Below are positions 30,694 to 40,111 of a stretch of 64,000 nucleotides of DNA, one piece after another. This DNA comes from Acetobacteroides hydrogenigenes. Its GTDB lineage: Bacteria; Bacteroidota; Bacteroidia; Bacteroidales; ZOR0009. The stretch's first letter is position 1. Each line of letters begins with the position of its first letter. The notes beneath the pieces are model-generated. The model saw only the letters and a list, made by a program, of their open reading frames with translations, searched no databases and was not told the origin of the DNA. The stretch lies in contig NZ_SLWB01000011.1 of assembly GCF_004340205.1 (NCBI RefSeq), positions 1 to 64,000 of the forward strand, given 5' to 3'. Both the position numbers and the translations under genes were made by a program.

Positions 30694-31464
30694 ATGAAAA
30701 GAGTCTTTGGATTTTTTGTGCTGGCAGCCATGCTGCTTATGACAGTCAACCAAGCCGATGCACTTTCGAACAGAAGCAAGGCGGCAAAGGGGAAGGTTTT
30801 GTTTGTGGTTACGAGCCACAGCGAGAAGGGTTCGACTGGGGAAAAAACGGGCTACTACCTAAGCGAGGTATCCCACGCCTGGAAAGTACTCGTAAATGCC
30901 GGTTATGAGATCGACTTTGTTAGCCCCAAGGGTGGTGAGGCACCTGTAGATGGCTTCGACCTGAGCGACCCAGTTAACAAGGCATTCTGGGAAAATGCAA
31001 CCTATAAGGCAAAGATATCGAATACCCTTAAGCCTTCAGAGGTTAAGGTTCGTGATTACGTAGCCATATACTTTGCCGGAGGGCACGGAACCATGTGGGA
31101 TTTTGCCGATAACAAGGAACTACAGAGGTTAACCCGTCAAATTTATGAGAAGAATGGTGTTGTAGGAGCCGTTTGCCATGGACCATCGGGTTTGGTAAAC
31201 GTGAAGCTGAGCAACGGCAAGTACCTGGTAGAAGGTAAGAGGGTAAACTCGTTTACCGATGCCGAAGAAAAGGCACTTAAGATGGAAACTGTGGTGCCAT
31301 TTATGCTTGAAACCGAAATGCGCAAGCGTGGTGCTAAGTTCGAGAACTCGGAGATGTGGCAGCCCCACGTTACTGTAGATGGACTCCTAGTGACAGGCCA
31401 AAATCCAGCCTCGGCAAAAGGAGTTGCGCTAGAAATGGTTAAGCTACTCAACGGTAAAAAGTAA
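30694..31464 (+). CDS. DJ-1/PfpI family protein with signal peptide (exported)
   Basis: 256 residues. A signal peptide (about 1-24, MKRVFGFFVLAAMLLMTV.. ADA) is fused to the same domain as the preceding gene. The nucleophile is GAVCHGPSG (Cys 161), with AGGHGTMWDF at 128-137. The two genes are tandem duplicates separated by 7 bases; the second was retargeted to the periplasm. An exported DJ-1 protein suggests carbonyl or electrophile defence outside the cytoplasm. Confidence 0.88.
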   Translation: MKRVFGFFVLAAMLLMTVNQADALSNRSKAAKGKVLFVVTSHSEKGSTGEKTGYYLSEVSHAWKVLVNAGYEIDFVSPKGGEAPVDGFDLSDPVNKAFWENATYKAKISNTLKPSEVKVRDYVAIYFAGGHGTMWDFADNKELQRLTRQIYEKNGVVGAVCHGPSGLVNVKLSNGKYLVEGKRVNSFTDAEEKALKMETVVPFMLETEMRKRGAKFENSEMWQPHVTVDGLLVTGQNPASAKGVALEMVKLLNGKK

Positions 31465-31550
31465 CCTAGAATAAGGTTTAACTGGCAGGATGATCAGCTG
31501 GCATTGCGGGTAATATAAAATCCCGCAATGCTAAAATTAAACAGATGCAT

Positions 31551-32576
31551 ATGAAACGAATTGTTTTAGTAGCCATTATTGCAATGCAGACCGTAGTTGC
31601 AAGCTCACAGAGCCGCGAGGTTATTAAGGTCGCCTCTTTTAAAGGTATACAGGTTACGGGTATTACCGTTAGCAATAAGGGGAGAATATTTGCCAACTTT
31701 CCAAGGTGGAGAATGGGCGTACCATTCTCTGTAGTGGAGGTAATGAAAGATGGGAGCTATAAGCCATATCCAAACGTAGGCTTAAATAGGTGGGAAGTTG
31801 GGCCGCCGGCAGACAGCTCGTTTATTGGGGTTCAGTCGGTTGTTGCCAATGGTGACATGCTGTACATTCTTGATACGGCTAATCCTTTATTTAAGGGTAT
31901 AATTACTCAACCACGGCTGTTTGTGTTCGATTTGAAGAGCGACAAGCTGGTGAAAACTTACAACTTCCCTTCTAGCGCAGTCCATTCAACCTCCTATGTT
32001 AACGATTTGAGAATCGACAACAAACGAAACCTTATCTATTTTACTGATTCTGGAGAGCCTGGTATTATCATTTTGGATACTAAGAAGGGCCTGTTTACTC
32101 GCGTACTTGACAACCATCCCTTTACCAAAGCAGAGGTTAACTTTCTTACATTTAACGGTGCTAGGATGCCCTTCACCGTTCATTCGGATGGAATAGAGCT
32201 GAATGCTCGTAACGATATTCTGTACTTTCACGCTCTTTCAGGGTATACCCTCTATGGGATTGAGATTAGCACATTGCTCGACCCTAGAAAATTGGAAAAG
32301 GCAAAACCTTTTATGATGAAAACAGCAGCACCCGACGGAATGATTATGGACGAAAAAGGGAATCTTTACTATGGAGATTTAGAGAATAACAAAATTGAGT
32401 ATATAACACCAGATAGGAAGCAGATTAGGACTTTGCTAGAAGGTGAAGCGGTAAAATGGGCTGATACCTTCAGCATTCATAGCGGGTACTTATACTACAC
32501 CAACTCACGCATAAACGAAGCAAAGGGAGATATCTCCAGTATGGAATTCACCATAAATAAGGTGAAGCTACCCTAG
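31551..32576 (+). CDS. Major royal jelly protein/yellow-related secreted protein
   Basis: About 341 residues; ATG choices 31545 or 31551. A signal peptide ends near ASSQS. The rest fits the six-bladed propeller of the MRJP/yellow family: YVNDLRIDNKRNLIYFTDSG, HSDGIELNARNDILYFHALS, PDGMIMDEKGNLYYGDLENN. Bacterial members are secreted and sometimes annotated L-dopachrome tautomerase-related, but activity is usually unproven. Placed after the DJ-1 pair with a short gap, so it may be part of that redox unit. Confidence 0.85.
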   Translation: MKRIVLVAIIAMQTVVASSQSREVIKVASFKGIQVTGITVSNKGRIFANFPRWRMGVPFSVVEVMKDGSYKPYPNVGLNRWEVGPPADSSFIGVQSVVANGDMLYILDTANPLFKGIITQPRLFVFDLKSDKLVKTYNFPSSAVHSTSYVNDLRIDNKRNLIYFTDSGEPGIIILDTKKGLFTRVLDNHPFTKAEVNFLTFNGARMPFTVHSDGIELNARNDILYFHALSGYTLYGIEISTLLDPRKLEKAKPFMMKTAAPDGMIMDEKGNLYYGDLENNKIEYITPDRKQIRTLLEGEAVKWADTFSIHSGYLYYTNSRINEAKGDISSMEFTINKVKLP

Positions 32577-32756
32577 GTTGTCTACAACGATATAAAATTT
32601 AGTGCTGAAGACGACCAAAAAAGCAATCCAGAATAGTAAAGGGCAGCCTTTTTTGCTTTCTGTTTTCCGAAATAAGAACTCATTAAAAAACTACATAAAT
32701 GTTAGATCGTTCCAGACTACCTCCTTTTATTGAAATCCCGAAGTTATTAAGGTTTC

Positions 32757-32777
32757 GCCCCTTCGGGGCTTTTCTTT
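32757..32777 (+). terminator. Intrinsic terminator after the MRJP-like gene
   Basis: GCCCC-TTC-GGGGC followed by TTTTCTTT, between convergent genes. Short but G/C-rich stem. Confidence 0.65.
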
Positions 32778-32796
32778 CGATTCCCTACCCCCTATT

Positions 32797-33690
32797 CTAA
32801 AGGATTTTTCTCCTCCGAAACCACTGATACGTTATCAGCGATATCGCCAGCATAAGCAGCACCACAAAGAGGTAGCCGTAGCGCCACTTCAGCTCGGGCA
32901 TCACCTCGAAGTTCATCCCGTAAACGCCCACAATAAACGTTAGCGGCAGGAAGAATGCCGAGAAGATGGTGAGCAGCTTCATGACGTCGTTACTCCGTTG
33001 GGCAGTAAGCGTGAGATAGGTATTCATCAAGCTGCTGCTATCCTCCAGCGCCTCCTCGTACTCTAAAATTAGCCGGACCAGCGAATCCTTAACATCCTGT
33101 AGCGCCGTTTGGTGCTCCTGCTGGATGGCATACTGATTCAGCACCGCCTGGGTAAGCATCAACAGCTTCCGGCTGATGCGGAGCTCTGCCTTCTGGTAGT
33201 ACAAATCCTCCTGCGACACCCGCTTTAGATCCTTCAGGAAGATTATTTTCTCAATCTCGTCGATATGGTTGGCATGCCAGCTGGCCGGCCCAATGTAGGA
33301 GTCTACAATGTGGTTAAAGATGTGTATTACCAGCTGGTGAATGTCGATTGACGAATCCAGCTTATCCTCGATGTCCAAAAGAAAGGGGAAGCTAGATCGA
33401 TGCACCGTAATCAGGAGGCCATCCTTAATAAAGAAGGCAACCTTCCCCGACAGCTCGTTAACCGTGGTGACGTTATCCTCGAGCCGTGCGGTATAGGCGC
33501 GGAGGATGATAAAGGTGAAGCCGTCGTGCTGCTCAATTTTGGGCAGGTGTCCCGGCTCCATGCTGTCGGACACCAGAAAGTAGTTGAGCTTATGCTGGGC
33601 AGTTATCTCCTGCAGCTCTTCGTTGGTTGGCGAAACGAGGTCAATCCAGTCGAACGAATCAAATTTGGTTTCCTTTATGCTGGTTGTCAT
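32797..33690 (-). CDS. CorA-family Mg2+/divalent cation transporter
   Basis: 297 residues. A long cytosolic alpha/beta and helical N-terminal domain precedes two C-terminal membrane helices. The channel signature YGMNFEVMPE is located between them (near residue 258). It allows passive Mg2+ (or Co2+, Ni2+, Zn2+) flow along the membrane potential. The basic tail WFRRRKIL is usual. Single gene, no regulator visible. Confidence 0.93.
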   Translation of the reverse strand: MTTSIKETKFDSFDWIDLVSPTNEELQEITAQHKLNYFLVSDSMEPGHLPKIEQHDGFTFIILRAYTARLEDNVTTVNELSGKVAFFIKDGLLITVHRSSFPFLLDIEDKLDSSIDIHQLVIHIFNHIVDSYIGPASWHANHIDEIEKIIFLKDLKRVSQEDLYYQKAELRISRKLLMLTQAVLNQYAIQQEHQTALQDVKDSLVRLILEYEEALEDSSSLMNTYLTLTAQRSNDVMKLLTIFSAFFLPLTFIVGVYGMNFEVMPELKWRYGYLFVVLLMLAISLITYQWFRRRKIL

Positions 33691-33738
33691 ATCCGTTAGG
33701 CATTGTTCTTGGTAAAGATAGCGGTTCTGTTCGAAATG

Positions 33739-34269
33739 CTACCTCGCCCGATACTCCAAAAGAACCATTCCGGTATCGAACACCCTGCTCTTTACCAACG
33801 ATAGAGGAACCTCGCCATCCAACCCCTCGAAGAGCTTAATCCCCTTACCAACAATGGCAGGTGCAACGCAAACCATGATATCGTCAATCAGGTTTGCCCT
33901 TAGCATCGAGGCGTTAAAGAGGCCTCCTCCAAGAAGCCAGATATCCTTCCCCTCCTGCTCCTTTAGCGCTTCGACGTACCGGGTGGCATCATCGCTCACA
34001 AAGGTTACGTTACCATCGGGTTCTACACCCTGTGTGGAGGTAAACACGTAGCATTGCTTCCCGGTATAGGGCCAGTCGACACCAAAGCTGATGATGGTTC
34101 TATAAGTGTTCATGCCCATGATAACCGTACCAATAGATTTGAAGAAATCATGGTACCCATGATCGATATTCTCGGGGTTTGGAACCTCGTACAGCCACTC
34201 TAAACCGCCATTCTCGCTGGCAATATAGCCATCGAGCGATGCGGCAATGTATAGCCTTAGCTTTCTCAT
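33739..34269 (-). CDS. Dihydrofolate reductase-like/RibD C-terminal domain protein
   Basis: 176 residues. MRKLRLYIAASLDGYIAS.NG, VIMGMNTYRTI, IWLLGGGLFNASML and the final 'TGMVLLEY' match the RibD-C/DHFR-like reductase family (YwjB/YyaP-type). These are NADPH-dependent reductases of unknown substrate, sometimes able to reduce dihydrofolate weakly. It ends close to CorA, on the same strand. True FolA is not implied. Confidence 0.88.
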   Translation of the reverse strand: MRKLRLYIAASLDGYIASENGGLEWLYEVPNPENIDHGYHDFFKSIGTVIMGMNTYRTIISFGVDWPYTGKQCYVFTSTQGVEPDGNVTFVSDDATRYVEALKEQEGKDIWLLGGGLFNASMLRANLIDDIMVCVAPAIVGKGIKLFEGLDGEVPLSLVKSRVFDTGMVLLEYRAR

Positions 34270-34483
34270 ATGCAGATTATAGTTGTATCGTGTAACATGT
34301 CTATCGAATCACAAAAGCGACCAAAAGGAAATATTGTAAAGATCGATGAATTCTCTATCCTAACACCTATACCAGCATTAAAGTTGATGGAAGCCCAACG
34401 TTAAACTACCCTTAAAGAGGCTTTTCTTGCGAATAAAATGCACAAACTTCCAACTATTAATTTTAATTATAGGCTCGGCTTTA

Positions 34484-34491
34484 TATCTTTG
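34484..34491 (+). promoter_or_regulatory. Bacteroidota -7 element for argS (TATCTTTG)
   Basis: TATCTTTG 28 bases before the argS ATG, with T-rich TTTTAAT about 20 bases upstream as possible -33 region. TATCTTTG recurs upstream of several genes in the window. Confidence 0.7.
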
Positions 34492-34519
34492 CACACTACA
34501 TTTAATTTGCACATATAGA

Positions 34520-36310
34520 ATGAACGTTGAATCAATCATTTCGGATTGGTGTCTTGCAGGAGCGCAGGCGCTTTATGGAAACGAAATCGCCGCATCGCAT
34601 ATTCAAATCCAAAAGACCAAGAAGGATTTTGAGGGAGACTATACCCTAATTGTGTTCCCTTTTGTAAAACTCGCCAGAAAGTCGCCCGAGGCTATCGGAA
34701 AGGAAATTGGCGAATACCTTTTGGCTAACGTTCGGGAAGTATCAGCATACAACGTCATTAAAGGATTCCTAAATATTGCTCTTACCCCTGAATTCTGGGC
34801 TGATCGCCTAAATCAGGCGTTGGCAACACCTAACTATGGGATTGCAGAGCCAAACAGCGGCAAGACAATCATGGTCGAATACTCTTCGCCCAACACCAAC
34901 AAGCCTCTACACCTAGGTCACGTTCGCAACAACCTGCTCGGCAACGCTGTTTCGAAGATTTTGAAGGCTAGCGGAAAGAAGGTTTACATGGTGAATCTGG
35001 TCAACGACCGCGGAATTCACATCTGCAAGTCGATGATTGCCTGGAAACTTTTCGGCAATGGTGAGACTCCAGAATCGACAGGTAAAAAGGGCGACCACCT
35101 TGTAGGCGACTACTACGTACGCTTCGACAAGGAGTTCCGCGCTCAGGTTAAGGAGATGGTAGCAAGCGGCATGGAGGAAGAGGAGGCAAAGAAGAAGGCT
35201 CCTATCCTACTTCAGGCTCAAGACCTCCTCCGCAAGTGGGAAGCTAAAGACGTAGAAACCATCAACCTTTGGAGCACGATGAACGGCTGGGTTTACGAGG
35301 GTTTCGAAAAAACATACAACGACCTTGGAATTACCTTCGACCGCACCTACTACGAATCGCAAACCTACCTTTTGGGTAAGGAGCTTGTGATGAAGGGCCT
35401 CGAAGCAGGCGTATTCTTCAAAAAGGAGGACGGCTCGGTTTGGATTGACCTTACCGATGATGGTCTCGACCAAAAGTTGCTGCTTCGTGGCGATGGCACT
35501 TCGGTTTACATGACACAAGATCTAGGCACCGCCCACCAGCGCTTCGACGAGTACACGCTCGACGAGCACATCTACGTTGTGGGCAACGAGCAGAACTACC
35601 ACTTCCAGGTACTTCGCCTCGTGCTTAAAAAGCTTGGATTTAGCTGGGCAGATAGCATCACCCACCTATCTTACGGAATGGTTGAGCTACCCGAAGGTAA
35701 GATGAAGTCGCGCGAAGGTACAGTTGTTGATGCCGACGAGCTGGTTGACGAAATGGTATCTACCGCACGTCAGATGTCGGAAGAGCTCGGCAAACTCGAT
35801 GGCTTAACCGAACAGCAAGCTATCGACGTTAACCGCATGGTTGGCCTTGGTGCGCTAAAGTACTTTATCCTTAAGGTTGATCCTAAGAAGACCATGATGT
35901 TCGACCCCAAGGAATCAATCGATTTTAACGGAAATACTGGCCCATTCATCCAGTACACCCACGCTCGTATCAAATCGCTGCTACGTAAGGCAAAGGATGC
36001 CGGAACTGAAGCACCTTCATCAATCAACCTAAGCCTTTGCCTATCGCAAAAGGAGATCGATCTGATTAAGATGCTCGACCTTTACCCAGAAGTCGTATCA
36101 ACAGCAGCCGATCAGCTCTCGCCAGCTATCATTGCGAACTACGCCTACGACATGGCCAAGGAGTTTAACCAGTTCTACCACGATTCGCCAATCATCAAGG
36201 AGGATAACGAGGAGATACGCCAAATGCGCCTTGCCCTCTCTCAGCAAATTGCCCTTACCATTAAGAGCGGCATGAGCCTTTTGGGAATCGAGGTGCCTGA
36301 GAAGATGTAA
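34520..36310 (+). CDS. argS: Arginyl-tRNA synthetase
   Basis: 596 residues from MNVESIISDW; the open frame reaches 34427, but the promoter lies at 34484, excluding those starts. SSPNTNKPLHLGHVRNN has the HIGH-type motif HLGH (131-134), and GKMKSREG is the KMSKS-type loop. The C-terminal anticodon-binding DALR domain (YTHARIKSLLR onward) is complete. It charges tRNA-Arg. As in Bacteroidota ArgS, the N-terminal Arg-tRNA domain is present. Upstream of ffh. Confidence 0.97.
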   Translation: MNVESIISDWCLAGAQALYGNEIAASHIQIQKTKKDFEGDYTLIVFPFVKLARKSPEAIGKEIGEYLLANVREVSAYNVIKGFLNIALTPEFWADRLNQALATPNYGIAEPNSGKTIMVEYSSPNTNKPLHLGHVRNNLLGNAVSKILKASGKKVYMVNLVNDRGIHICKSMIAWKLFGNGETPESTGKKGDHLVGDYYVRFDKEFRAQVKEMVASGMEEEEAKKKAPILLQAQDLLRKWEAKDVETINLWSTMNGWVYEGFEKTYNDLGITFDRTYYESQTYLLGKELVMKGLEAGVFFKKEDGSVWIDLTDDGLDQKLLLRGDGTSVYMTQDLGTAHQRFDEYTLDEHIYVVGNEQNYHFQVLRLVLKKLGFSWADSITHLSYGMVELPEGKMKSREGTVVDADELVDEMVSTARQMSEELGKLDGLTEQQAIDVNRMVGLGALKYFILKVDPKKTMMFDPKESIDFNGNTGPFIQYTHARIKSLLRKAKDAGTEAPSSINLSLCLSQKEIDLIKMLDLYPEVVSTAADQLSPAIIANYAYDMAKEFNQFYHDSPIIKEDNEEIRQMRLALSQQIALTIKSGMSLLGIEVPEKM

Positions 36311-36321
36311 ATCTGAAGACA

Positions 36322-36391
36322 CTAGATATTAGACATTAGATGCTAGACAATAGAATAGTCTAAAGTCTAACATCTAAAATCTAAAGTCTGA
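36322..36391. repeat. Heptamer repeat in inverted orientation (five reverse plus five forward units)
   Basis: 36322-36356 holds CTAGATA, TTAGACA, TTAGATG, CTAGACA, ATAGAAT; 36357-36391 holds AGTCTAA, AGTCTAA, CATCTAA, AATCTAA, AGTCTGA. The two halves are near complements, so the spacer between argS and ffh can fold into an imperfect 35-bp hairpin. Same family as 13020-13061 and 16982-17030. Confidence 0.8.
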
Positions 36392-36417
36392 AAATGTAAT
36401 TAAAAAAGAACCAATAT

Positions 36418-37746
36418 ATGTTCGAGAATTTATCCGACAGGTTAGACAGGGCATTTAAGTTGCTGAAAGGTGAAGGTAAAATCACCGATATCAACGTTGC
36501 CGAAACCGTAAAAGATATCCGCAAGGCGCTCTTGGACGCCGACGTTAGCTACAAGGTTGCCAAAAACTTTACCGACGACGTAAAGAAAAAGGCGCTTGGA
36601 CAAGACGTGCTCAACTCCGTTAAGCCAGGCCAAATGATGACCAAAATCGTACACGACGAGCTGGTACAGCTTATGGGTGGCGAAATGGTCGACATCGATA
36701 TCAAAGGTTCTCCTGCTGTAATTCTTATTGCAGGTCTCCAAGGTTCTGGTAAGACTACCTTCTCTGGTAAGCTTGCCTCTTTCATCAAGAGCAAGAAAGG
36801 ACGTCAACCCCTTCTTGTTGCCGGCGACGTTTACCGTCCTGCAGCTATCCAGCAGCTGAAAATTCTTGGTGAGCAAATCTCAGTTCCTGTTTACACCGAA
36901 GAGGGAAGCAAGAATCCGGTAGAGATCGCTAAGAATGCCATCAAATTCGCCAAGGATAACGGTCATAACGTGGTTATCGTCGATACCGCGGGACGCTTGG
37001 CTGTTGACGAGGCGATGATGCAGGAAGTTGAAAACATCAAGAAAGCGGTTAACCCTAGCGAAATCCTCTTCGTTGTCGACTCGATGACCGGTCAGGATGC
37101 CGTAAACACCGCAAAGGAGTTCAACGACAGGCTCAACTTCGACGGTGTTGTCCTAACCAAGCTCGATGGTGATACCCGTGGTGGTGCGGCCCTCTCCATT
37201 CGCTCTGTTGTCGATAAGCCTATCAAGTTCGTTAGTGCCGGCGAAAAGATGGATGCCCTACAGGTGTTCCACCCCGAGCGTATGGCCGACCGTATCCTAG
37301 GCATGGGTGATATCGTTACCCTTGTTGAAAAGGCACAGGAGCAGTACGATGCCGAACAGGCTCGTAACCTTCAAAAGAAGATTGCTAAGGATCAGTTCAA
37401 CTTCAACGACTTCCTTTCTCAGATTGGCCAGATCAAGAAGATGGGTAACCTAAAGGATCTCGCAGGCATGATCCCAGGTCTTGGCAAGATGATGAAGAAC
37501 ATCGACATCGACGATAATGCCTTTAAGGGTATAGAGGCCATCATTAAATCTATGACCCCGCTTGAGCGCGAAAATCCTGCCGTAATCAACGGTAGCCGCC
37601 GCAAGCGTATTGCCGAAGGTAGCGGAACCACCATTCAGGAGGTAAACCGCCTGCTCAAGCAGTTCGAGGACACCCGCAAGATGATGAAGATGATGTCGGG
37701 CGGACCACGTGCAATGGGTGGCATGATGAAAGGCATGAAACGATAA
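36418..37746 (+). CDS. ffh: Signal recognition particle protein Ffh
   Basis: 442 residues. N domain (1-90), G domain with P-loop GLQGSGKTT (106-114), DTAGR, TKLDGDTRGG, and a C-terminal Met-rich M domain with 'MTPLERENP' and SRRKRIAEGSGTT (4.5S RNA-binding helix-turn-helix), ending MMKMMSGGPRAMGGMMKGMK. It targets nascent membrane and exported proteins together with 4.5S RNA and FtsY. Full length. folD follows 21 bases later. Confidence 0.97.
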   Translation: MFENLSDRLDRAFKLLKGEGKITDINVAETVKDIRKALLDADVSYKVAKNFTDDVKKKALGQDVLNSVKPGQMMTKIVHDELVQLMGGEMVDIDIKGSPAVILIAGLQGSGKTTFSGKLASFIKSKKGRQPLLVAGDVYRPAAIQQLKILGEQISVPVYTEEGSKNPVEIAKNAIKFAKDNGHNVVIVDTAGRLAVDEAMMQEVENIKKAVNPSEILFVVDSMTGQDAVNTAKEFNDRLNFDGVVLTKLDGDTRGGAALSIRSVVDKPIKFVSAGEKMDALQVFHPERMADRILGMGDIVTLVEKAQEQYDAEQARNLQKKIAKDQFNFNDFLSQIGQIKKMGNLKDLAGMIPGLGKMMKNIDIDDNAFKGIEAIIKSMTPLERENPAVINGSRRKRIAEGSGTTIQEVNRLLKQFEDTRKMMKMMSGGPRAMGGMMKGMKR

Positions 37747-37766
37747 ACCACATAAAACGTTAGGCT

Positions 37767-38648
37767 ATGAACTTAATAGACGGTAAAAAAATTGCCTCCG
37801 AAATCAAAGCCGAAATAGCAGCAGAGGTTAAGGAAATGGTTGCCCAAGGCCATAGACCACCACACCTTGCTGCAATTATTGTTGGTCACGACGGTGCAAG
37901 CGAAACCTACGTAGGTCACAAGGAAAAGGGCTGTGCAGAAGTTGGCTTCAAGTCCACCATCATCCGATTCGAGGAAGATGCAACCGAGGCAGAGCTGCTT
38001 GCAACAATTAAGAAGTTCAACGAGGATCCCGAAGTAGATGGCTTCATCGTTCAGCTTCCGCTTCCCAAGCACATCGACGAGAATAAGGTAATTGAGGCTA
38101 TCGATCCTAAAAAGGATGTTGACGGATTCCATCCAACCAACGTAGGAAGAATGATGATTGGTTTACCTTCATACATCTCTGCTACACCTTTTGGCATCAT
38201 GGAGTTGCTTAAGCGCTATAAGATAGAAACAGCAGGCAAGCATGCGGTTGTTATTGGCCGTAGCAACATTGTAGGTCGACCAATGGCCAACCTGCTATCG
38301 CAAAAAGGCTATCCGGGCGATTGCACCGTAACCGTTTGCCACAGCCGTACCAAAAATCTTAAGGAGGTTTGCCATTCGGCCGACATCATTATAGCTGCAC
38401 TTGGCGCTCCAGAGTTTGTTACCGCCGAAATGGTGAAAGAGGGTGCTGTAGTTATCGACGTAGGTATTACTCGAGTTAAATCGGAAACGTCTAAGTCGGG
38501 ATGGAAGCTGCTTGGCGATGTTAAGTTCGATGAGGTTGCCCCAAAATGCAGCTACATCACGCCCGTACCCGGAGGCGTTGGAGCGACTACCATTGTTGCG
38601 CTTCTAACCAATACGCTAAAGGCTTGCAAAAAGGAAATCTACAAGTAA
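37767..38648 (+). CDS. folD: Methylenetetrahydrofolate dehydrogenase/cyclohydrolase
   Basis: 293 residues. [21 protein letters not shown] with the catalytic Lys (K54/K55 region), [20 protein letters not shown] and [14 protein letters not shown] (NADP-binding) are the FolD signatures. It interconverts 5,10-methylene-, methenyl- and 10-formyl-THF. Downstream of ffh and closed by a bidirectional terminator. Confidence 0.97.
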   Translation: MNLIDGKKIASEIKAEIAAEVKEMVAQGHRPPHLAAIIVGHDGASETYVGHKEKGCAEVGFKSTIIRFEEDATEAELLATIKKFNEDPEVDGFIVQLPLPKHIDENKVIEAIDPKKDVDGFHPTNVGRMMIGLPSYISATPFGIMELLKRYKIETAGKHAVVIGRSNIVGRPMANLLSQKGYPGDCTVTVCHSRTKNLKEVCHSADIIIAALGAPEFVTAEMVKEGAVVIDVGITRVKSETSKSGWKLLGDVKFDEVAPKCSYITPVPGGVGATTIVALLTNTLKACKKEIYK

Positions 38649-38670
38649 TAGCAAATATAGAACATAAAAA

Positions 38671-38695
38671 GGGCTCGATTTTTCGAGCCCTTTTT
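38671..38695. terminator. Bidirectional intrinsic terminator after folD
   Basis: GGGCTCG-ATTTTT-CGAGCCC with AAAAA before and TTTTT after; it separates folD from the convergent outer membrane protein gene. Confidence 0.9.
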
Positions 38696-38697
38696 GT

Positions 38698-39432
38698 TTA
38701 AAATCGTAAGCCTAACGTTAGGCCAGTATTCAAGTACGATACTGTTTTCTTTTCATTGGGAAGAGATTCCGAAATCTGCTCCTCTGGTATTAAAGAACTT
38801 GTATCGCGCCGTTGTACATCGGTAAATTTGGCGAATGAGATTCCATATTCAACCTTTATTCCGATATCCACCGATTCTCCAATTGGGTATCTCAACCTTG
38901 CGCCCAAAAGAGCACCAGGAGCAAGCGATCGCTTAGCCGAAACGGTCATAGTTTGCACGTTACCAGTCTGCGAAAGTTTATTGAAGTTTTGCTTAGCAAA
39001 CTCAACAAGGTTTATCCCTACGCTCCCTTTTACGTCGAACGTTAAATGGCGCATAATTGGTAGAAACGTAACACCTCCCACGCCAAAAAATGTAGAACGA
39101 TATGGATCTATATCAATTTTTGACAGGGTAACTCCGCTACCATAGGCATCAGCCAAATCACTATCCTTTACCTTAAAAGTAGTGGTTAGCACCTCTACCT
39201 GTAAGCCCCACTCGTCGGTAATCTTTCTAACAAACCCAAACGACATGCTGCCACCTGAGCGTGGTTTTAGAAATACGGCATCAGTTTTAGCATTCGAGAA
39301 TGGGGGAAGCGAAATGTTATACCCTACTGAAATATCCAAGTAGTACGTCGACTCCTCTTTTTTGTCGCTTTCCTGCGCAAAGGAGGCAAAGGCCATAGCC
39401 GCCAGCATTGCTGTAAGCAAAACCTGTTTCAT
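38698..39432 (-). CDS. Outer membrane beta-barrel protein
   Basis: 244 residues. Signal peptide 1-20 (ending ASFAQ). The mature part has alternating amphipathic strands (YYLDISVGYNISLP, GFVRKITDEWGLQVEV, GALLGARLRYPIGESVDIGIKVEYG) and ends in an aromatic residue after LNTGLTLGLRF, the Bam-type C-terminal signature. Matches the PorT/OmpW-like 8-strand barrel class common in Bacteroidota; ligand unknown. Its stop is just past the folD terminator. Confidence 0.85.
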   Translation of the reverse strand: MKQVLLTAMLAAMAFASFAQESDKKEESTYYLDISVGYNISLPPFSNAKTDAVFLKPRSGGSMSFGFVRKITDEWGLQVEVLTTTFKVKDSDLADAYGSGVTLSKIDIDPYRSTFFGVGGVTFLPIMRHLTFDVKGSVGINLVEFAKQNFNKLSQTGNVQTMTVSAKRSLAPGALLGARLRYPIGESVDIGIKVEYGISFAKFTDVQRRDTSSLIPEEQISESLPNEKKTVSYLNTGLTLGLRF

Positions 39433-39445
39433 GCGGTACCTTGTT

Positions 39446-40051
39446 TTAGTTTTTATCGGTTACGTCCCAATCGAATTCCTCATCTCCTTCGTCCAAAAGA
39501 AACTGCTCTTCAATTTCCTTAAACGAATCATTGATGATGCTTATTTCGAAGAACTCTGGATCAAATTCTCCACCGATCCATTCAACAAGTTCCTTGTACT
39601 CCTCGCTATCAGGGTTCTTGAGCGTTTCGAGCATGTCAAGATACCCAGTAATGCCACCACAGTCCTCTGGTGGACAGTTACGCTTCCCGCCAACGCAGAT
39701 CATGTGTTCCAGCGGTTCCTTTGCTTCGATTATCTTTTCTAGCGTAATTTTATGCTCCCAGTTATCTCCAAAATCGTAAACGTAGTTAATGGAGTCCTTC
39801 TCTGCCTTAAAGATGTCCACTATGTTAACAACAGAATCGTCCAGAACACTGTTGTCTTCTAACGCTTCTGGATCACCATAGATCAGCCCACCCTTTTCAA
39901 ATTGGTAAAGATGCGAATCATACCATCCCATTGCAATTTGAGCAGCGTAATGAAGGTCTAAAAGCTGAGTATTGTCGTTAAGCTGAACGCTACGCCAAAT
40001 TGTTGGCGATATTCCCTTAAGCTCAATCTTAAATTGGTAGATTTTACTCAT
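39446..40051 (-). CDS. Plasmid pRiA4b ORF-3-like protein
   Basis: 201 residues. YQFKIELKGISPTIWRSVQL, LHYAAQIAMGWYDSHLYQF, then YVYDFGDNWEHKITLEKI and CPPEDCGGITGY match the pRiA4b ORF-3 family (also found as 'IS1096 TnpR-like' passengers). Its function is unknown; the conserved CPPEDCGG may bind metal. A TAnnTTTG promoter lies upstream at 40104. Acidic tail. Confidence 0.9.
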   Translation of the reverse strand: MSKIYQFKIELKGISPTIWRSVQLNDNTQLLDLHYAAQIAMGWYDSHLYQFEKGGLIYGDPEALEDNSVLDDSVVNIVDIFKAEKDSINYVYDFGDNWEHKITLEKIIEAKEPLEHMICVGGKRNCPPEDCGGITGYLDMLETLKNPDSEEYKELVEWIGGEFDPEFFEISIINDSFKEIEEQFLLDEGDEEFDWDVTDKN

Positions 40052-40103
40052 AATCGTTGATTTTTAAAATTCTCGGCTTTCACCCTTCGGATTTGCCTTT
40101 ATA

Positions 40104-40111
40104 CAAACATA
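40104..40111 (-). promoter_or_regulatory. Bacteroidota -7 element (TATGTTTG on minus strand)
   Basis: TATGTTTG on the minus strand, about 52 bases before the pRiA4b ORF-3-like start. Confidence 0.55.
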
